Source: Lachnospiraceae bacterium UBA7205
Lineage (GTDB): Bacteria > Bacillota > Clostridia > Lachnospirales > Lachnospiraceae
Length of the DNA: 64,000 nucleotides
NCBI GenBank assembly: GCA_002490665.1
Contig: DKUL01000049.1
Span: 1 to 64,000 of the forward strand
Reading direction: 5' to 3'
Shown: positions 56,181-64,000 of the stretch, one piece after another
How positions within the stretch are numbered: position 1 is the first letter of the stretch
Layout: the number at the start of each line of letters is the position of its first letter
Notes under the pieces: model-generated
What the model saw: the letters and a program-made list of their open reading frames with translations, nothing else
Told to the model about the DNA's origin: nothing
Database searches by the model: none
Translations under genes and position numbers: made by a program

Positions 56181-58328
56181 CTAATTCACCACCAAAAGAT
56201 AAATCATCGTCAGCCCAAGCCCCACACAGAACATAAACAGTCCAAATGACAGGCTGCGCTCAATAATGCGGAAGTTCTCAAAGATATCCGTACTCTTGAT
56301 TGCGAGCTTATGCTCATAATGCTTCGGCTCGTACTCCTTTCTGGCAATCATGCAGTAAATCATACGAATCCGTTCCATGCTGCACCCGATGCGGTGCGTC
56401 ACGCGGTTTCCCTCGGGCAGCTCATACGGCAGCGCCCTGTCACAGTAAACCGTCCTGCGCAGTAAAACCACAAGGGTATCCACAATGCTGTCCAGAATCC
56501 GCGAAATGATCCCCAGCACAAACGGAACCGCTGTATAAAAGACTGCCCGGTATAAATACTTTTCCATATTCATCCACGCAGGGAATACTTCCCGATATCC
56601 GTCCGCCTTCCTGCGAAGCATCCAGAGGCGCACCACCAGAACATAGACTGCCACGCCCACGGCGATGGAAATCACCGCGCCAGCCAGGCTCGTGGGCGAA
56701 AAATAGTGCACATCAACAGGCACATAATGCCATTGCTCCACCTCCGAGCGGACAAATCCATACGCCGCGACACGCTCCGCCGTCAGCCCCGGCAACAGTC
56801 CGATAAAGGGTATCGGCAGCGCGCACAGCGCTATGGCAGCCTTTGTAGAAAGCGAGGCATACTGCTTCTGTCCCTCATATTTTGCCTGGAGCGCGCTGTC
56901 AGCATTTTTCTCGACAAACAGCACCACAAAAAGCTTTGTCATATACGCGACCGTCAGCCCTCCTGAGAACAGGAACAGTCCCTCCACGGCTTTCATCAAT
57001 CCCGAAAGCACCGCCCCATCCCCCAGAAGGCTTGTGTACTCCACAATGCTCTCGTGGAGAAGCGTCTTGCTGATATAACCGTTTAATACCGGAATACCGC
57101 CCACGCCTGCCGCCGCCAGCAGGAACGTCACAAGCAGAAACGGCTTTCCGCGCCCGAACCCGCGCACCTTGTTCAGCTCATAGCTTCCCACCCGTGCAAA
57201 GACAACGCCAGCCGTCATGAACAGCACCAGCTTCACCAGCGAATGGTTGACCATGTGGATAAACGTGCCGTTCACCGCCATGCCAAACACGCCGACAGCC
57301 TCCTCAAAATGCCCTGCGTCGCCATAAAATCCAGCCGCCATCTCAGCCAGAAGCACCTGCATGCCCACGCCTGTCAGCACAAACCCAATCTGCGACATGG
57401 ACGAAAATGCAAGCGTCGTCTTGAAATTCGCGCTCATGACGCCGCGGATTCCGCCGACAACCATCGTAATCACGCCGATTGCCAGAAGGAACACGCCCCA
57501 GCTTCCCTGCAGCGGCAGCAACTCCAGAGACACCAGCATCAGCCCGAACACGCCCGTCTTGCTGAGAATCGCCGAAAGCAGCGCCGTTGCCGGGACAGGC
57601 GCCTGTGTGTAGGAATCCGGCAGCCATACATGCACCGGAAACGCACCCGCCTTTGCGCCAAACCCTGCAAACATGCAGACCGCCGCCACATACATCCATG
57701 CAGGATTCTCGCCCAGGCTTATGAGGGCGACTGTCTCCCAGCACATTTCCCCGAAATAGAGCGTCCCAATCCTGCTGTACACGATAAAAAGCCCCATCAG
57801 AATCGCCATGCCGCCCGCTATCGCAATGCCAAGGTAGGTGCCAGCCGCATACGCGGACTCCTTCGTCTGCCTGTGCGCCACCCACATAAAGGACGTGAAG
57901 GACATGATTTCAAAGAAAAAGAACAGCGTGAAAAAATCTGCCGCGTAAAAAATCCCCATCGTCGCGCCAAGCGTCATGAGATTAAAGAAATCATACCGCA
58001 CCACCTTCTCGTCATCCGCCATATATTCCTTAGAAAACAAGAATGTGACAAACCATGCAAGCGCGGTGAGCACGCCAAAGACACCCCGGAAGCCGGAATA
58101 CATAAAATGAAGCCCGAGACCGCCCACACCCGCAAGCGTAACCATCCCAAACGGCGTGCCTGTCACATTTTCCAGCAGGGGAAGTGTCACTGCCACAGTC
58201 TCCACGGCGCTTACCAGAAGCATCGTGACAGCCGCAATGCCATTTTTCCCCTTCTGGTTCCGAAACAAAAGCCAGAACAGCACAGCCGCCGCAAACGGAA
58301 AGAGCACTGCAAAAACAATACCATTCAT
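56181..58328 (-). CDS. NuoL/MrpA-like proton-translocating subunit, last of four
   Basis: A 715-residue membrane protein of the complex I/Mrp antiporter family. The Proton_antipo_M core has the helix-5 Glu in FFFEIMSFTSF and the helix-7 Lys in GFGAKAGAFPVHVWLPDSY, with SKTGVFG for helix 8, all key channel residues. It is 200 residues longer than its three neighbours. The C-terminal extension contains a long amphipathic segment and a final membrane helix (about 690-712), possibly like the lateral arm of NuoL. ATG at 58328 follows AGGGGGAATTGAG. It is the last gene of the operon, 15 bp after the preceding one. Confidence 0.87.
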   Translation of the reverse strand: MNGIVFAVLFPFAAAVLFWLLFRNQKGKNGIAAVTMLLVSAVETVAVTLPLLENVTGTPFGMVTLAGVGGLGLHFMYSGFRGVFGVLTALAWFVTFLFSKEYMADDEKVVRYDFFNLMTLGATMGIFYAADFFTLFFFFEIMSFTSFMWVAHRQTKESAYAAGTYLGIAIAGGMAILMGLFIVYSRIGTLYFGEMCWETVALISLGENPAWMYVAAVCMFAGFGAKAGAFPVHVWLPDSYTQAPVPATALLSAILSKTGVFGLMLVSLELLPLQGSWGVFLLAIGVITMVVGGIRGVMSANFKTTLAFSSMSQIGFVLTGVGMQVLLAEMAAGFYGDAGHFEEAVGVFGMAVNGTFIHMVNHSLVKLVLFMTAGVVFARVGSYELNKVRGFGRGKPFLLVTFLLAAAGVGGIPVLNGYISKTLLHESIVEYTSLLGDGAVLSGLMKAVEGLFLFSGGLTVAYMTKLFVVLFVEKNADSALQAKYEGQKQYASLSTKAAIALCALPIPFIGLLPGLTAERVAAYGFVRSEVEQWHYVPVDVHYFSPTSLAGAVISIAVGVAVYVLVVRLWMLRRKADGYREVFPAWMNMEKYLYRAVFYTAVPFVLGIISRILDSIVDTLVVLLRRTVYCDRALPYELPEGNRVTHRIGCSMERIRMIYCMIARKEYEPKHYEHKLAIKSTDIFENFRIIERSLSFGLFMFCVGLGLTMIYLLVVN

Positions 58329-58343
58329 CTCAATTCCCCCTTC

Positions 58344-59837
58344 CTATAACAAACCGCCAGCCACACTTGTAAAGAAATCAACAAGCGGCGCGCTGTACAC
58401 ACCAATCACAAACATCGCCCCCACGAACAGAAAGAGCGGCAGAAGCATCCGCCAGTCCGGGTCGTGAATGTCGTCATGCAGCTTCCCATAGTCGAACTGG
58501 TCTCCCGGAAAATATGCCCTTATCACAATACTAAGCATATAAATTGCCGTCAGAAGCGCGGAAACAAGCAGGCCGCCCACGCCGACAACCGCCAGCGGAT
58601 TGCCGCTCTGGAATGCCGCCTTGGCAAGATGCCATTTTGACACAAACCCGCAAAGCCCCGGCACCCCCATCAGCGCAAGCGCCGAAACCGTATATATGCC
58701 AAATATCTTCGGCATTTTTCTCGCCATGCCGTCAATCTCATGCACAAAATTCGCATGAGCCTGCGTAATCATCGCACCGGCACAGAAAAAAGAACAAATT
58801 TTCATCACGCCATGGAATACCATGTGGCACAGCGCCCCGACCAGCCCAAGCGGCGTCATAATCAGGACGCCAAACAGGATATAGGAAAGATTCGATATCG
58901 TCGAAAAGGCAAGCCGCCTTTTGATATGCGTCTCTTTCACCGCCATGCTGCACCCATATACAATCGTAAAGATGACAATGCACAACAGCAGATACTGCGC
59001 CCACGTACCGCGCAGAAAATCAACGCCGAAGCTATAGTAAGTGAGCCGCATAATCGCAAACGCCCCCGACTTTACGACGGCAACCGCATGGAGCAGCGCT
59101 GTCACCGGAGTCGGCGCCACGCCTGCCTGCGGCAGCCACGAATTAAACGGGCAGACTGCCGCTTTCACGCCAAATCCCATAAACGCAAGCACATAGATGA
59201 ACAGCAGCAGATTTTTCCGATTCTGCATTGCATTTGGCGTCAGTACCCCGCCAAAGATAAAGGAGAGGCTGTCCCCATACACAATCAGGAAAATAAGCCC
59301 GATAAACGCGAATGCCGCGCCGCCAAGCGAATAGTAGAAATACTTCCGGCTCGCAAGCACTGCCTCATGCGTCAGCGTATTCATGACAAGCGGCACCGTC
59401 ACAAGCGTCAGAAGCTCATAAAAGCAGTACATCGTCAGCATGTTTCCCGACATGGCAATTCCCAGCGTCACGCCGTATGTCGCCGTGTAGAACAGATAAA
59501 AAATATTTTCATGCACACGCCCGTTGTGCTCATGTTCCATATACGGAAACGAATAAAGCGTCGCAAGCGGCCAGAGCGTCGCGACAAGCCCGCCAAACAC
59601 AATGCCCATGCCGTCTATCTTCAGTGAGAAATTAAGCTTTGCACCCGCAAAATTGATAATCCGGATAATATCCGTAGGTCCCTGCGCCAGCAGGATATAG
59701 GTAAGCAGCGTATTGACAAGGACATATGCAAAAATAAAGCACTGCTTACTGCGCTTCTCCTTGAATTTTATCAGCTGCAGCAGCACGCCCCCCACAAAGG
59801 GAAGCAGTATCACAGTCAGCATTAAACCCAGTATCAT
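58344..59837 (-). CDS. NuoM/MrpD-like proton-translocating subunit, third of four
   Basis: A 497-residue protein of about 14 membrane helices. Channel residues: Glu in CFYELLTLVTVPL, Lys in GFGVKAAVCPFNSWLPQA, and Lys in AVVKSGAFAIMR. The second-half helix carries LCHMVFHGVMKICSFFCAGA, with His and Lys as in the family. The start at ATG 59837 is placed after GGGGGG with nine bases between; a TTG two codons upstream is the alternative. It lies 16 bp after the preceding subunit. Conduction of H+ or Na+ is expected; the ion is not decided by sequence. Confidence 0.87.
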   Translation of the reverse strand: MILGLMLTVILLPFVGGVLLQLIKFKEKRSKQCFIFAYVLVNTLLTYILLAQGPTDIIRIINFAGAKLNFSLKIDGMGIVFGGLVATLWPLATLYSFPYMEHEHNGRVHENIFYLFYTATYGVTLGIAMSGNMLTMYCFYELLTLVTVPLVMNTLTHEAVLASRKYFYYSLGGAAFAFIGLIFLIVYGDSLSFIFGGVLTPNAMQNRKNLLLFIYVLAFMGFGVKAAVCPFNSWLPQAGVAPTPVTALLHAVAVVKSGAFAIMRLTYYSFGVDFLRGTWAQYLLLCIVIFTIVYGCSMAVKETHIKRRLAFSTISNLSYILFGVLIMTPLGLVGALCHMVFHGVMKICSFFCAGAMITQAHANFVHEIDGMARKMPKIFGIYTVSALALMGVPGLCGFVSKWHLAKAAFQSGNPLAVVGVGGLLVSALLTAIYMLSIVIRAYFPGDQFDYGKLHDDIHDPDWRMLLPLFLFVGAMFVIGVYSAPLVDFFTSVAGGLL

Positions 59838-59853
59838 GAACAATCGCCCCCCT

Positions 59854-61398
59854 TTATTTCAGTACGACAGCAATGTCGCCCACAAATTCCATCAACGGTG
59901 CCGGAAACACGCCAAGCAGCAGCGTTGCAGCCGCAAGCACCACAACCGGAACCAGCATAAACGGTGCAGGCTCCCTGTACTTGTCATGCTCCTTTTCATC
60001 CAGCGGCGCCTTCAGAAAGCCGTTGACGGCAAGCGGAAGCAGATAGCCTGCTGTCAGAAGCGCCGAAACCAGAAGCGCCACGGGACCAATCCACGAAAGC
60101 CCCGCAATGCCGCTCTCAAGGCAGCCCGTAGCCAGATACCATTTGCTGATGACACCGCTTGTCGGCGGAATGCCAATCAGCCCGAGGGAGCAAATCGTAT
60201 AGCTCCAGAACAGGATGGGCATCTTTTTGCCAAGCCCTGCAAATTCCTTCACCTTCACCCTGCCCGTACTGAATATCAGCGCGCCGGCAAACAGGAACAG
60301 CCCGCTCTTAATCAGGGCGTGAAACACCACATGCAGCAGGCTTCCGGTAAATGCGGCCGCATTCATCATGGAAAGCCCAAGCAAAATATACGAAAGGTTC
60401 GACACGGTCGAGTACGCAAGCCTTTTTTTCAATATCTTTTCCTTAAAGGCAAGGGACGAGCCCATCAAAAGCGTAATTACCGCAAGAATGCCCCACACGG
60501 TCTGCACCCATGTCCCGCGCAGGAAATCAGCGCCCACGCAGTAATATACCGTCCGGATAATCGCAAGGATTCCCCCCTTCACGATAATGCCCGACAGGAA
60601 CGCCGATGCGGGCGCGGGCGCGACAGGGTGCGCCGTCGGAAGCCACGCGTGGAGCGGAAAGCACCCTGCCTTCACGCCAAAACCGACAAGCATCAGAAAT
60701 ACCGCCACCAGGCAAAGGGTCGTATTTCCCGACTCCACGACAGCCGCCATATCCAGCGAACCGCCCGGCACAAAGCCCATCATGTGTGCCGTTTCATAAT
60801 AATACGTACCGCCAAGCGCATCCCCCGGATTTTCAAAAACAATGGCATACCGGTACAGGAAATAAATCCCAAACAACGCCATATACGCGCCGCAGAACGA
60901 GTAAAACAAATATTTCAGGGCTGCCATGACAGCCTCTTTTGAACCGCTGTGGATGACAAGCGGCATGGAAGCCAGCGTCATGAACTCATAGAACAGATAC
61001 AGCGTGACCAGATTTCCCGCAAAGCAGAGCCCCATCAGCACGCCGAACGTAATCAGGTAAAAACTGTAATACCGCTTTTCATTTTTCTCATGCGACATAT
61101 ATACAAAGGAAAAAAATCCCGCAAGCAGAAACACCACAACGACAAGCCCTGCAAAAAGCCTGCCAAGGTCATCAACCGCAAAATACACCGGTATGTCATC
61201 CACAAGCCGGAACAGTACCAGCCTGTCCCCCGCCGCGCCGCTTATCACATACACGGCAAGCGCCGCGGACACGACAAATGACACGCCTGTCACATTTAAG
61301 AGACCCTGCCTGTCCCGAAACACACCCTCGTGCAAAAACAGCAGCGCGAATCCAACGATGACAGGAAGGACAACCGGCAATAAAATCATGTAATTCAT
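59854..61398 (-). CDS. NuoM/MrpD-like proton-translocating subunit, second of four
   Basis: A 514-residue membrane protein with about 14 helices. Glu in LFYEFMTLASMPLV, Lys in GFGVKAGCFPLHAWLPTAH, and Lys in GIIVKGGILAIIR are in place. LHVVFHALIKSGLFLFAGAL is the second-half conserved helix. It is closely similar in layout to the subunit at 58344, including FLRGTW and VSNLSYIL blocks in both, so one probably arose from the other by duplication. ATG at 61398 follows GGGGGAGTGAG. Spacing to the flanking genes is 15-16 bp. Confidence 0.87.
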   Translation of the reverse strand: MNYMILLPVVLPVIVGFALLFLHEGVFRDRQGLLNVTGVSFVVSAALAVYVISGAAGDRLVLFRLVDDIPVYFAVDDLGRLFAGLVVVVFLLAGFFSFVYMSHEKNEKRYYSFYLITFGVLMGLCFAGNLVTLYLFYEFMTLASMPLVIHSGSKEAVMAALKYLFYSFCGAYMALFGIYFLYRYAIVFENPGDALGGTYYYETAHMMGFVPGGSLDMAAVVESGNTTLCLVAVFLMLVGFGVKAGCFPLHAWLPTAHPVAPAPASAFLSGIIVKGGILAIIRTVYYCVGADFLRGTWVQTVWGILAVITLLMGSSLAFKEKILKKRLAYSTVSNLSYILLGLSMMNAAAFTGSLLHVVFHALIKSGLFLFAGALIFSTGRVKVKEFAGLGKKMPILFWSYTICSLGLIGIPPTSGVISKWYLATGCLESGIAGLSWIGPVALLVSALLTAGYLLPLAVNGFLKAPLDEKEHDKYREPAPFMLVPVVVLAAATLLLGVFPAPLMEFVGDIAVVLK

Positions 61399-61413
61399 CT
61401 CACTCCCCCATTC

Positions 61414-62931
61414 CTAACCAAACATGTTAATCCCGCTTATAATCCAGTCCGCAATCGGCTGTGAGCAGCAGCCGAGCAGCACATTCAGCGCAATCATCAG
61501 TATCAGGGTAAAATTGTACAGGGGATGCTCCCTGAAGCTGACAATCGCCGCCTCGCCCGCTTCCGTCTTCTTCACTTTCCTGCTCTTGGGCGTATAAAGA
61601 CGTATGACCGTCTTCATAAAGTAAATCGCGTTGAGCACCGTACTGATTGCCAGACAGATTAACGTGGGCAGCATCTTGGACAGGCTGTTCTGCACTGCCG
61701 CCTCCGCAAAAAGCATCTTGCTGATAAATCCCGAGAACAGCGGAATGCCGACCATCGAGCATGCCCCCATCGTAAAGGCAATTCCCGCCATCGGGTTGCG
61801 GTATCCGCTGCCCGTCAGATCCTCAAAACGCTTGCTGCCCCCCGATGCGTCCGTAAGCCCCGCCGCCGCGACAAACAGCAGCGACTTCGTGGATGCGTGC
61901 GACAAAACATGGAAAATACTTGCCACAATGCCAAACGTCGTTCCAAGCCCAAGCCCCATATAAATGTAGCCAATCTGCGCCACTGATGAAAAGGCAACCA
62001 TGCGCCGGATGTCGTTTTCCATAATCGCGTTGACCGAGCCCATAATCATGCCCAGAAGCCCGAACACAAACAAAATATTGACTATTTTCGTGTCCACGAT
62101 AATGTCAAAGCCAACCACGCGGAAGAAAATCTTAATCAGCAGAAAAATATATCCCTTTGAGACAAGGCTCGACAATATCGCCGCGCTGGATACAGTCGAA
62201 TACCCATACGCATCCGGCAGCCATGTGTGGAACGGATAGAGCGCACTCTTGATGGCAAGCCCGACACATATCATCCCAATCGACGCCACAAGGGGGATGA
62301 CGTAAGTCCCCTGCGCGTACACATAGGCAATGCTCTCCTTGATATTGCTCATCAAAAGATGCCCCGTAATGTCATACAGGACGCAGAGACCCATCAGCAA
62401 AAGACCCGAGCCGAGCGAGCTCATAATCATGTAGCGCGTCGCCGCCTCTATCGTGCGCCCGCTCTGGCGGATCATAATCAGTCCGCACGCGCTGATGGTA
62501 TTGATTTCCACAAAAACATACGCCGTAAAAAGGTCGTTCGTGTAAATCAGCGCCAGCAGGGAGCTGAGCAGGAGGTTTATCATGATATAATACAAATTTA
62601 CCTTCGTTTCCTCGATTTCCGTGTCAATATGTTCCTCGCCGCCCTTCATCGAAAGCAGCATGACAATGCAGAAAAACAGCGCCATGCCCGCCTCGAGCAC
62701 GCCGGCACGGATTTCGTTGCCCCACGGAGCGGGAAAATGACCCATCATAAACGTGTACGACTCTCCCACGCCAAGCATGTAGACAAAAAGAACCGCAGAC
62801 ATCGCAGTGACCGCAAGAAGGACAAACGTATTCCAGAGCCGTGCCACCTTCCTGTTCATAATCGAAGTCAGCACGCCGGATCCCAGCGACAGCAGAATGC
62901 TGAAAAACGGAAAATTGCGTATAAACTCCAT
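61414..62931 (-). CDS. NuoN/MrpD-like proton-translocating subunit, first of four
   Basis: A 505-residue membrane protein. Glu in AYVFVEINTISACGL and Lys in GLAIKSALYPFHTWLPDAYG are the channel residues. SSLVSKGYIFLLIKI gives the helix-8 Lys, and FHVLSHASTKSLLFVAAAGL the second-half pattern. It is more distant from the next two subunits than they are from each other and is closest in style to MrpD/MbhH. ATG at 62931 lies one base from the stop of the MnhC-like gene, so translation is coupled. The nearby MnhB- and MnhC-like genes support Mrp/MBH relationship rather than true complex I. Confidence 0.87.
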   Translation of the reverse strand: MEFIRNFPFFSILLSLGSGVLTSIMNRKVARLWNTFVLLAVTAMSAVLFVYMLGVGESYTFMMGHFPAPWGNEIRAGVLEAGMALFFCIVMLLSMKGGEEHIDTEIEETKVNLYYIMINLLLSSLLALIYTNDLFTAYVFVEINTISACGLIMIRQSGRTIEAATRYMIMSSLGSGLLLMGLCVLYDITGHLLMSNIKESIAYVYAQGTYVIPLVASIGMICVGLAIKSALYPFHTWLPDAYGYSTVSSAAILSSLVSKGYIFLLIKIFFRVVGFDIIVDTKIVNILFVFGLLGMIMGSVNAIMENDIRRMVAFSSVAQIGYIYMGLGLGTTFGIVASIFHVLSHASTKSLLFVAAAGLTDASGGSKRFEDLTGSGYRNPMAGIAFTMGACSMVGIPLFSGFISKMLFAEAAVQNSLSKMLPTLICLAISTVLNAIYFMKTVIRLYTPKSRKVKKTEAGEAAIVSFREHPLYNFTLILMIALNVLLGCCSQPIADWIISGINMFG

Positions 62932-62932
62932 T

Positions 62933-63307
62933 CTACTGATCCTCCTTTTTCAGCATGGTCGAAATTTCATCCATATCCAGCGTATGGTATCTGCGATACA
63001 GCCGGATGGTAAGGGAAAGCATCAGCGCGGTGACCGACACCGACACCACGATACCCGTCAGCACCAGGCCGCTTGGCACCGGATTGATGTACGCCTCCAC
63101 ACTCGTCACATTGTCCACGACAATCGGCGCAACCCTGCCCGCGATATAACCCTTTTCCGCAAGGAACAGGTATGTCGCCGTGTCCATGATGTTGAGCCCG
63201 ATAATTTTCTTGATTAAATTTTTCTGCAGCAAAAGGTTGGAAAAACCGATGCCGAACAGAATCATGGCAACAGCCTCCCCATAGTTTGCCAGTAAATTTC
63301 CACCCAT
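62933..63307 (-). CDS. MnhC/NuoK-like antiporter subunit
   Basis: A 124-residue protein with three membrane helices. YGEAVAMILFGIGFSNLLLQ starts the NuoK-like helix 1 to 2, with the membrane-embedded Glu. The block KKIIGLNIMDTATYLFLAEKG and the closing DPVPQALVLTGIV-like segment (here NPVPSGLVLTGIVVSVS) are family marks. ATG at 63307 is preceded by GGAGGTTTCTAGT; a longer frame to 63361 is rejected. The stop overlaps the spacing of the first large subunit. In Mrp and MBH the same order MnhB-MnhC-MnhD is found, so this gene anchors the assignment of the operon. Confidence 0.9.
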   Translation of the reverse strand: MGGNLLANYGEAVAMILFGIGFSNLLLQKNLIKKIIGLNIMDTATYLFLAEKGYIAGRVAPIVVDNVTSVEAYINPVPSGLVLTGIVVSVSVTALMLSLTIRLYRRYHTLDMDEISTMLKKEDQ

Positions 63308-63308
63308 A

Positions 63309-64000
63309 CTAGAAACCTCCTTTTCGGAACATGGCATAAAACGCATACATTGTACATGCAACGACCATGCCCACGCAGATATTTAACGGAAGAATCAGCC
63401 CCGAGCTCAGGATGTCCCCCGGCGTTCCAAGGGGGATTCCCGTCTCAAGATGATGCGCGCCGCAGTAGAAGGAATATGTCTTCGCAAGACAGTAAAACAA
63501 CAGCGCCACAAAGCAAATCCACTTGTATGTTTTCTGCGTAAAAAACCGTTCAATCTTTTTAAAGCCAAACGCATTGACGTACAGAATCAGTCCCGAGCCG
63601 ATAATCGCGCCGCCCGAAAAGCCGCCGCCCGGTGACAGGTGCCCGTTTAATATGACATAAATGCCAAAAATGATAATCATCGGGACGAGGAAAAATGCCA
63701 CTTTCTGTAGAATAATGTCATTTTTCGGCTCATAGAGGCGGTCATTTTCCTCCTCCTCCTTTTTCTTTGACCTGCTGTCAACGCGCAGAAGAATCAATAC
63801 CGTACACGTCGCGATAAACAGGACGTTGGACTCCCCGAGCGTATCAAACGCACGGTAATCCAAAATCATTCCCGTCACGATGTTGACCGCGCCCGTGTCC
63901 TTCATCGCATCCTCAATGTACTTGGTTGCCACCTCGTTGTTGTCAGGATTCGCCGCATTCCCGACCGGCGGGAGATACGATACCATATACAGCAGGATTC
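63309..64000 (-). CDS. MbhE-MnhB-like antiporter subunit, 5' end outside the window
   Basis: The frame is open to the window edge, so the start is not seen. At least 230 residues are present. The first 80 (LPPVGNAANPDNNEVATKYI, then DTGAVNIVTGMILDYRAFDTLGES) match the MbhE/MrpA C-terminal type domain. A charged linker (RSKKKEEEEND) leads to an MnhB domain (FGIYVILNGHLSPGGGFSGGAI, here over the 20 limit by two and so only indicative: key part NGHLSPGGGFSGG) with four helices. It is the most upstream gene visible of the operon; MnhE, F, G and DUF4040 genes are expected beyond 64000. The MnhC-like gene follows its stop by one base. Confidence 0.85.
   Translation of the reverse strand, partial: ILLYMVSYLPPVGNAANPDNNEVATKYIEDAMKDTGAVNIVTGMILDYRAFDTLGESNVLFIATCTVLILLRVDSRSKKKEEEENDRLYEPKNDIILQKVAFFLVPMIIIFGIYVILNGHLSPGGGFSGGAIIGSGLILYVNAFGFKKIERFFTQKTYKWICFVALLFYCLAKTYSFYCGAHHLETGIPLGTPGDILSSGLILPLNICVGMVVACTMYAFYAMFRKGGF

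Noticed and set aside
57243..58349. 368-codon plus-strand frame rich in His, Arg and Lys
   Set aside because: Antisense to the NuoL-like gene; its composition is what the complement of Ala/Val/Leu membrane codons gives. The same holds for the long plus-strand frames at 58740-59627 and 59713-60942.
56181..64000. Respiratory complex I (nuo) operon
   Set aside because: MnhB-, MnhC- and MbhE-like parts are present, and no peripheral-arm gene is visible; the Mrp/MBH relationship fits better.

Overview
The window looks like chromosomal DNA of a Gram-positive, anaerobic, starch-using gut Firmicute, most probably a member of the Lachnospiraceae. Reasons: strong GGAGG-type ribosome binding sites, an ileS T-box leader, a THF riboswitch on an ECF folate transporter gene, a DUF4317 protein, PadR and LytTR regulators, a very large secreted GH13 amylase, and a multi-subunit Mrp/MBH-type antiporter operon. 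I cannot fix the genus. Most genes lie on the minus strand. I see no tRNA or rRNA gene, no CRISPR array and no intact insertion sequence.

Layout. 0-8 kb: an FGGY sugar kinase, a MATE exporter, YlmH, an Mrr-like membrane nuclease, an Rpn-family nuclease, then THF riboswitch-folT and a membrane protein with an Hpt-like domain. A 125-bp element with perfect terminal inverted repeats lies between the last two. 7.9-20.9 kb: a 2632-residue extracellular alpha-amylase with a palindromic LacI/CcpA-type site at its 5' end, a lipoprotein, glycogen phosphorylase and a coiled-coil protein. 20.9-25.6 kb: the most intriguing island. It holds a 31-residue peptide gene with an excellent ribosome binding site, a radical SAM enzyme, an overlapping MFS exporter, a 42-residue secreted peptide gene, and a convergent 601-residue regulator with two HTH domains and a helical-repeat region. 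It reads like a ribosomally made, radical-SAM-modified peptide system under peptide-sensing control. 25.6-37.3 kb: nicotinate phosphoribosyltransferase, Uma2, DUF4317, an AAA/PD-(D/E)XK protein, a decayed Rpn fragment, an alpha/beta hydrolase, and ileS with T-box, strong promoter and a previously hidden 45-residue leader ORF.

37.3-56.1 kb is a signalling and cell-envelope region: a single response regulator; a trio resembling Bacillus YdjI-YdjG-YdjH (SPFH, zinc ribbon, TPM); an AgrC/AgrA-like pair; a secreted anchored protein; a LysM protein; a 7TM-type histidine kinase next to an unusual REC-LytTR-REC-winged-helix fusion; a lipoprotein; a PadR-controlled FtsW/RodA-like protein; and a second AgrC/AgrA-like pair. 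Three near-identical operator sites (direct repeats of AATCGAC with a 21-bp period) lie upstream of the SPFH operon, the LysM gene and the lipoprotein gene, each 35-40 bp before a plausible -10. They define a likely local LytTR regulon.

56.1-64 kb: the 3' part of an antiporter operon with four consecutive NuoL/M/N-like subunits, an MnhC/NuoK-like subunit and an MbhE-MnhB-like subunit cut by the window edge. No hydrogenase or NADH-module gene is visible, so its redox partner, if any, lies outside.
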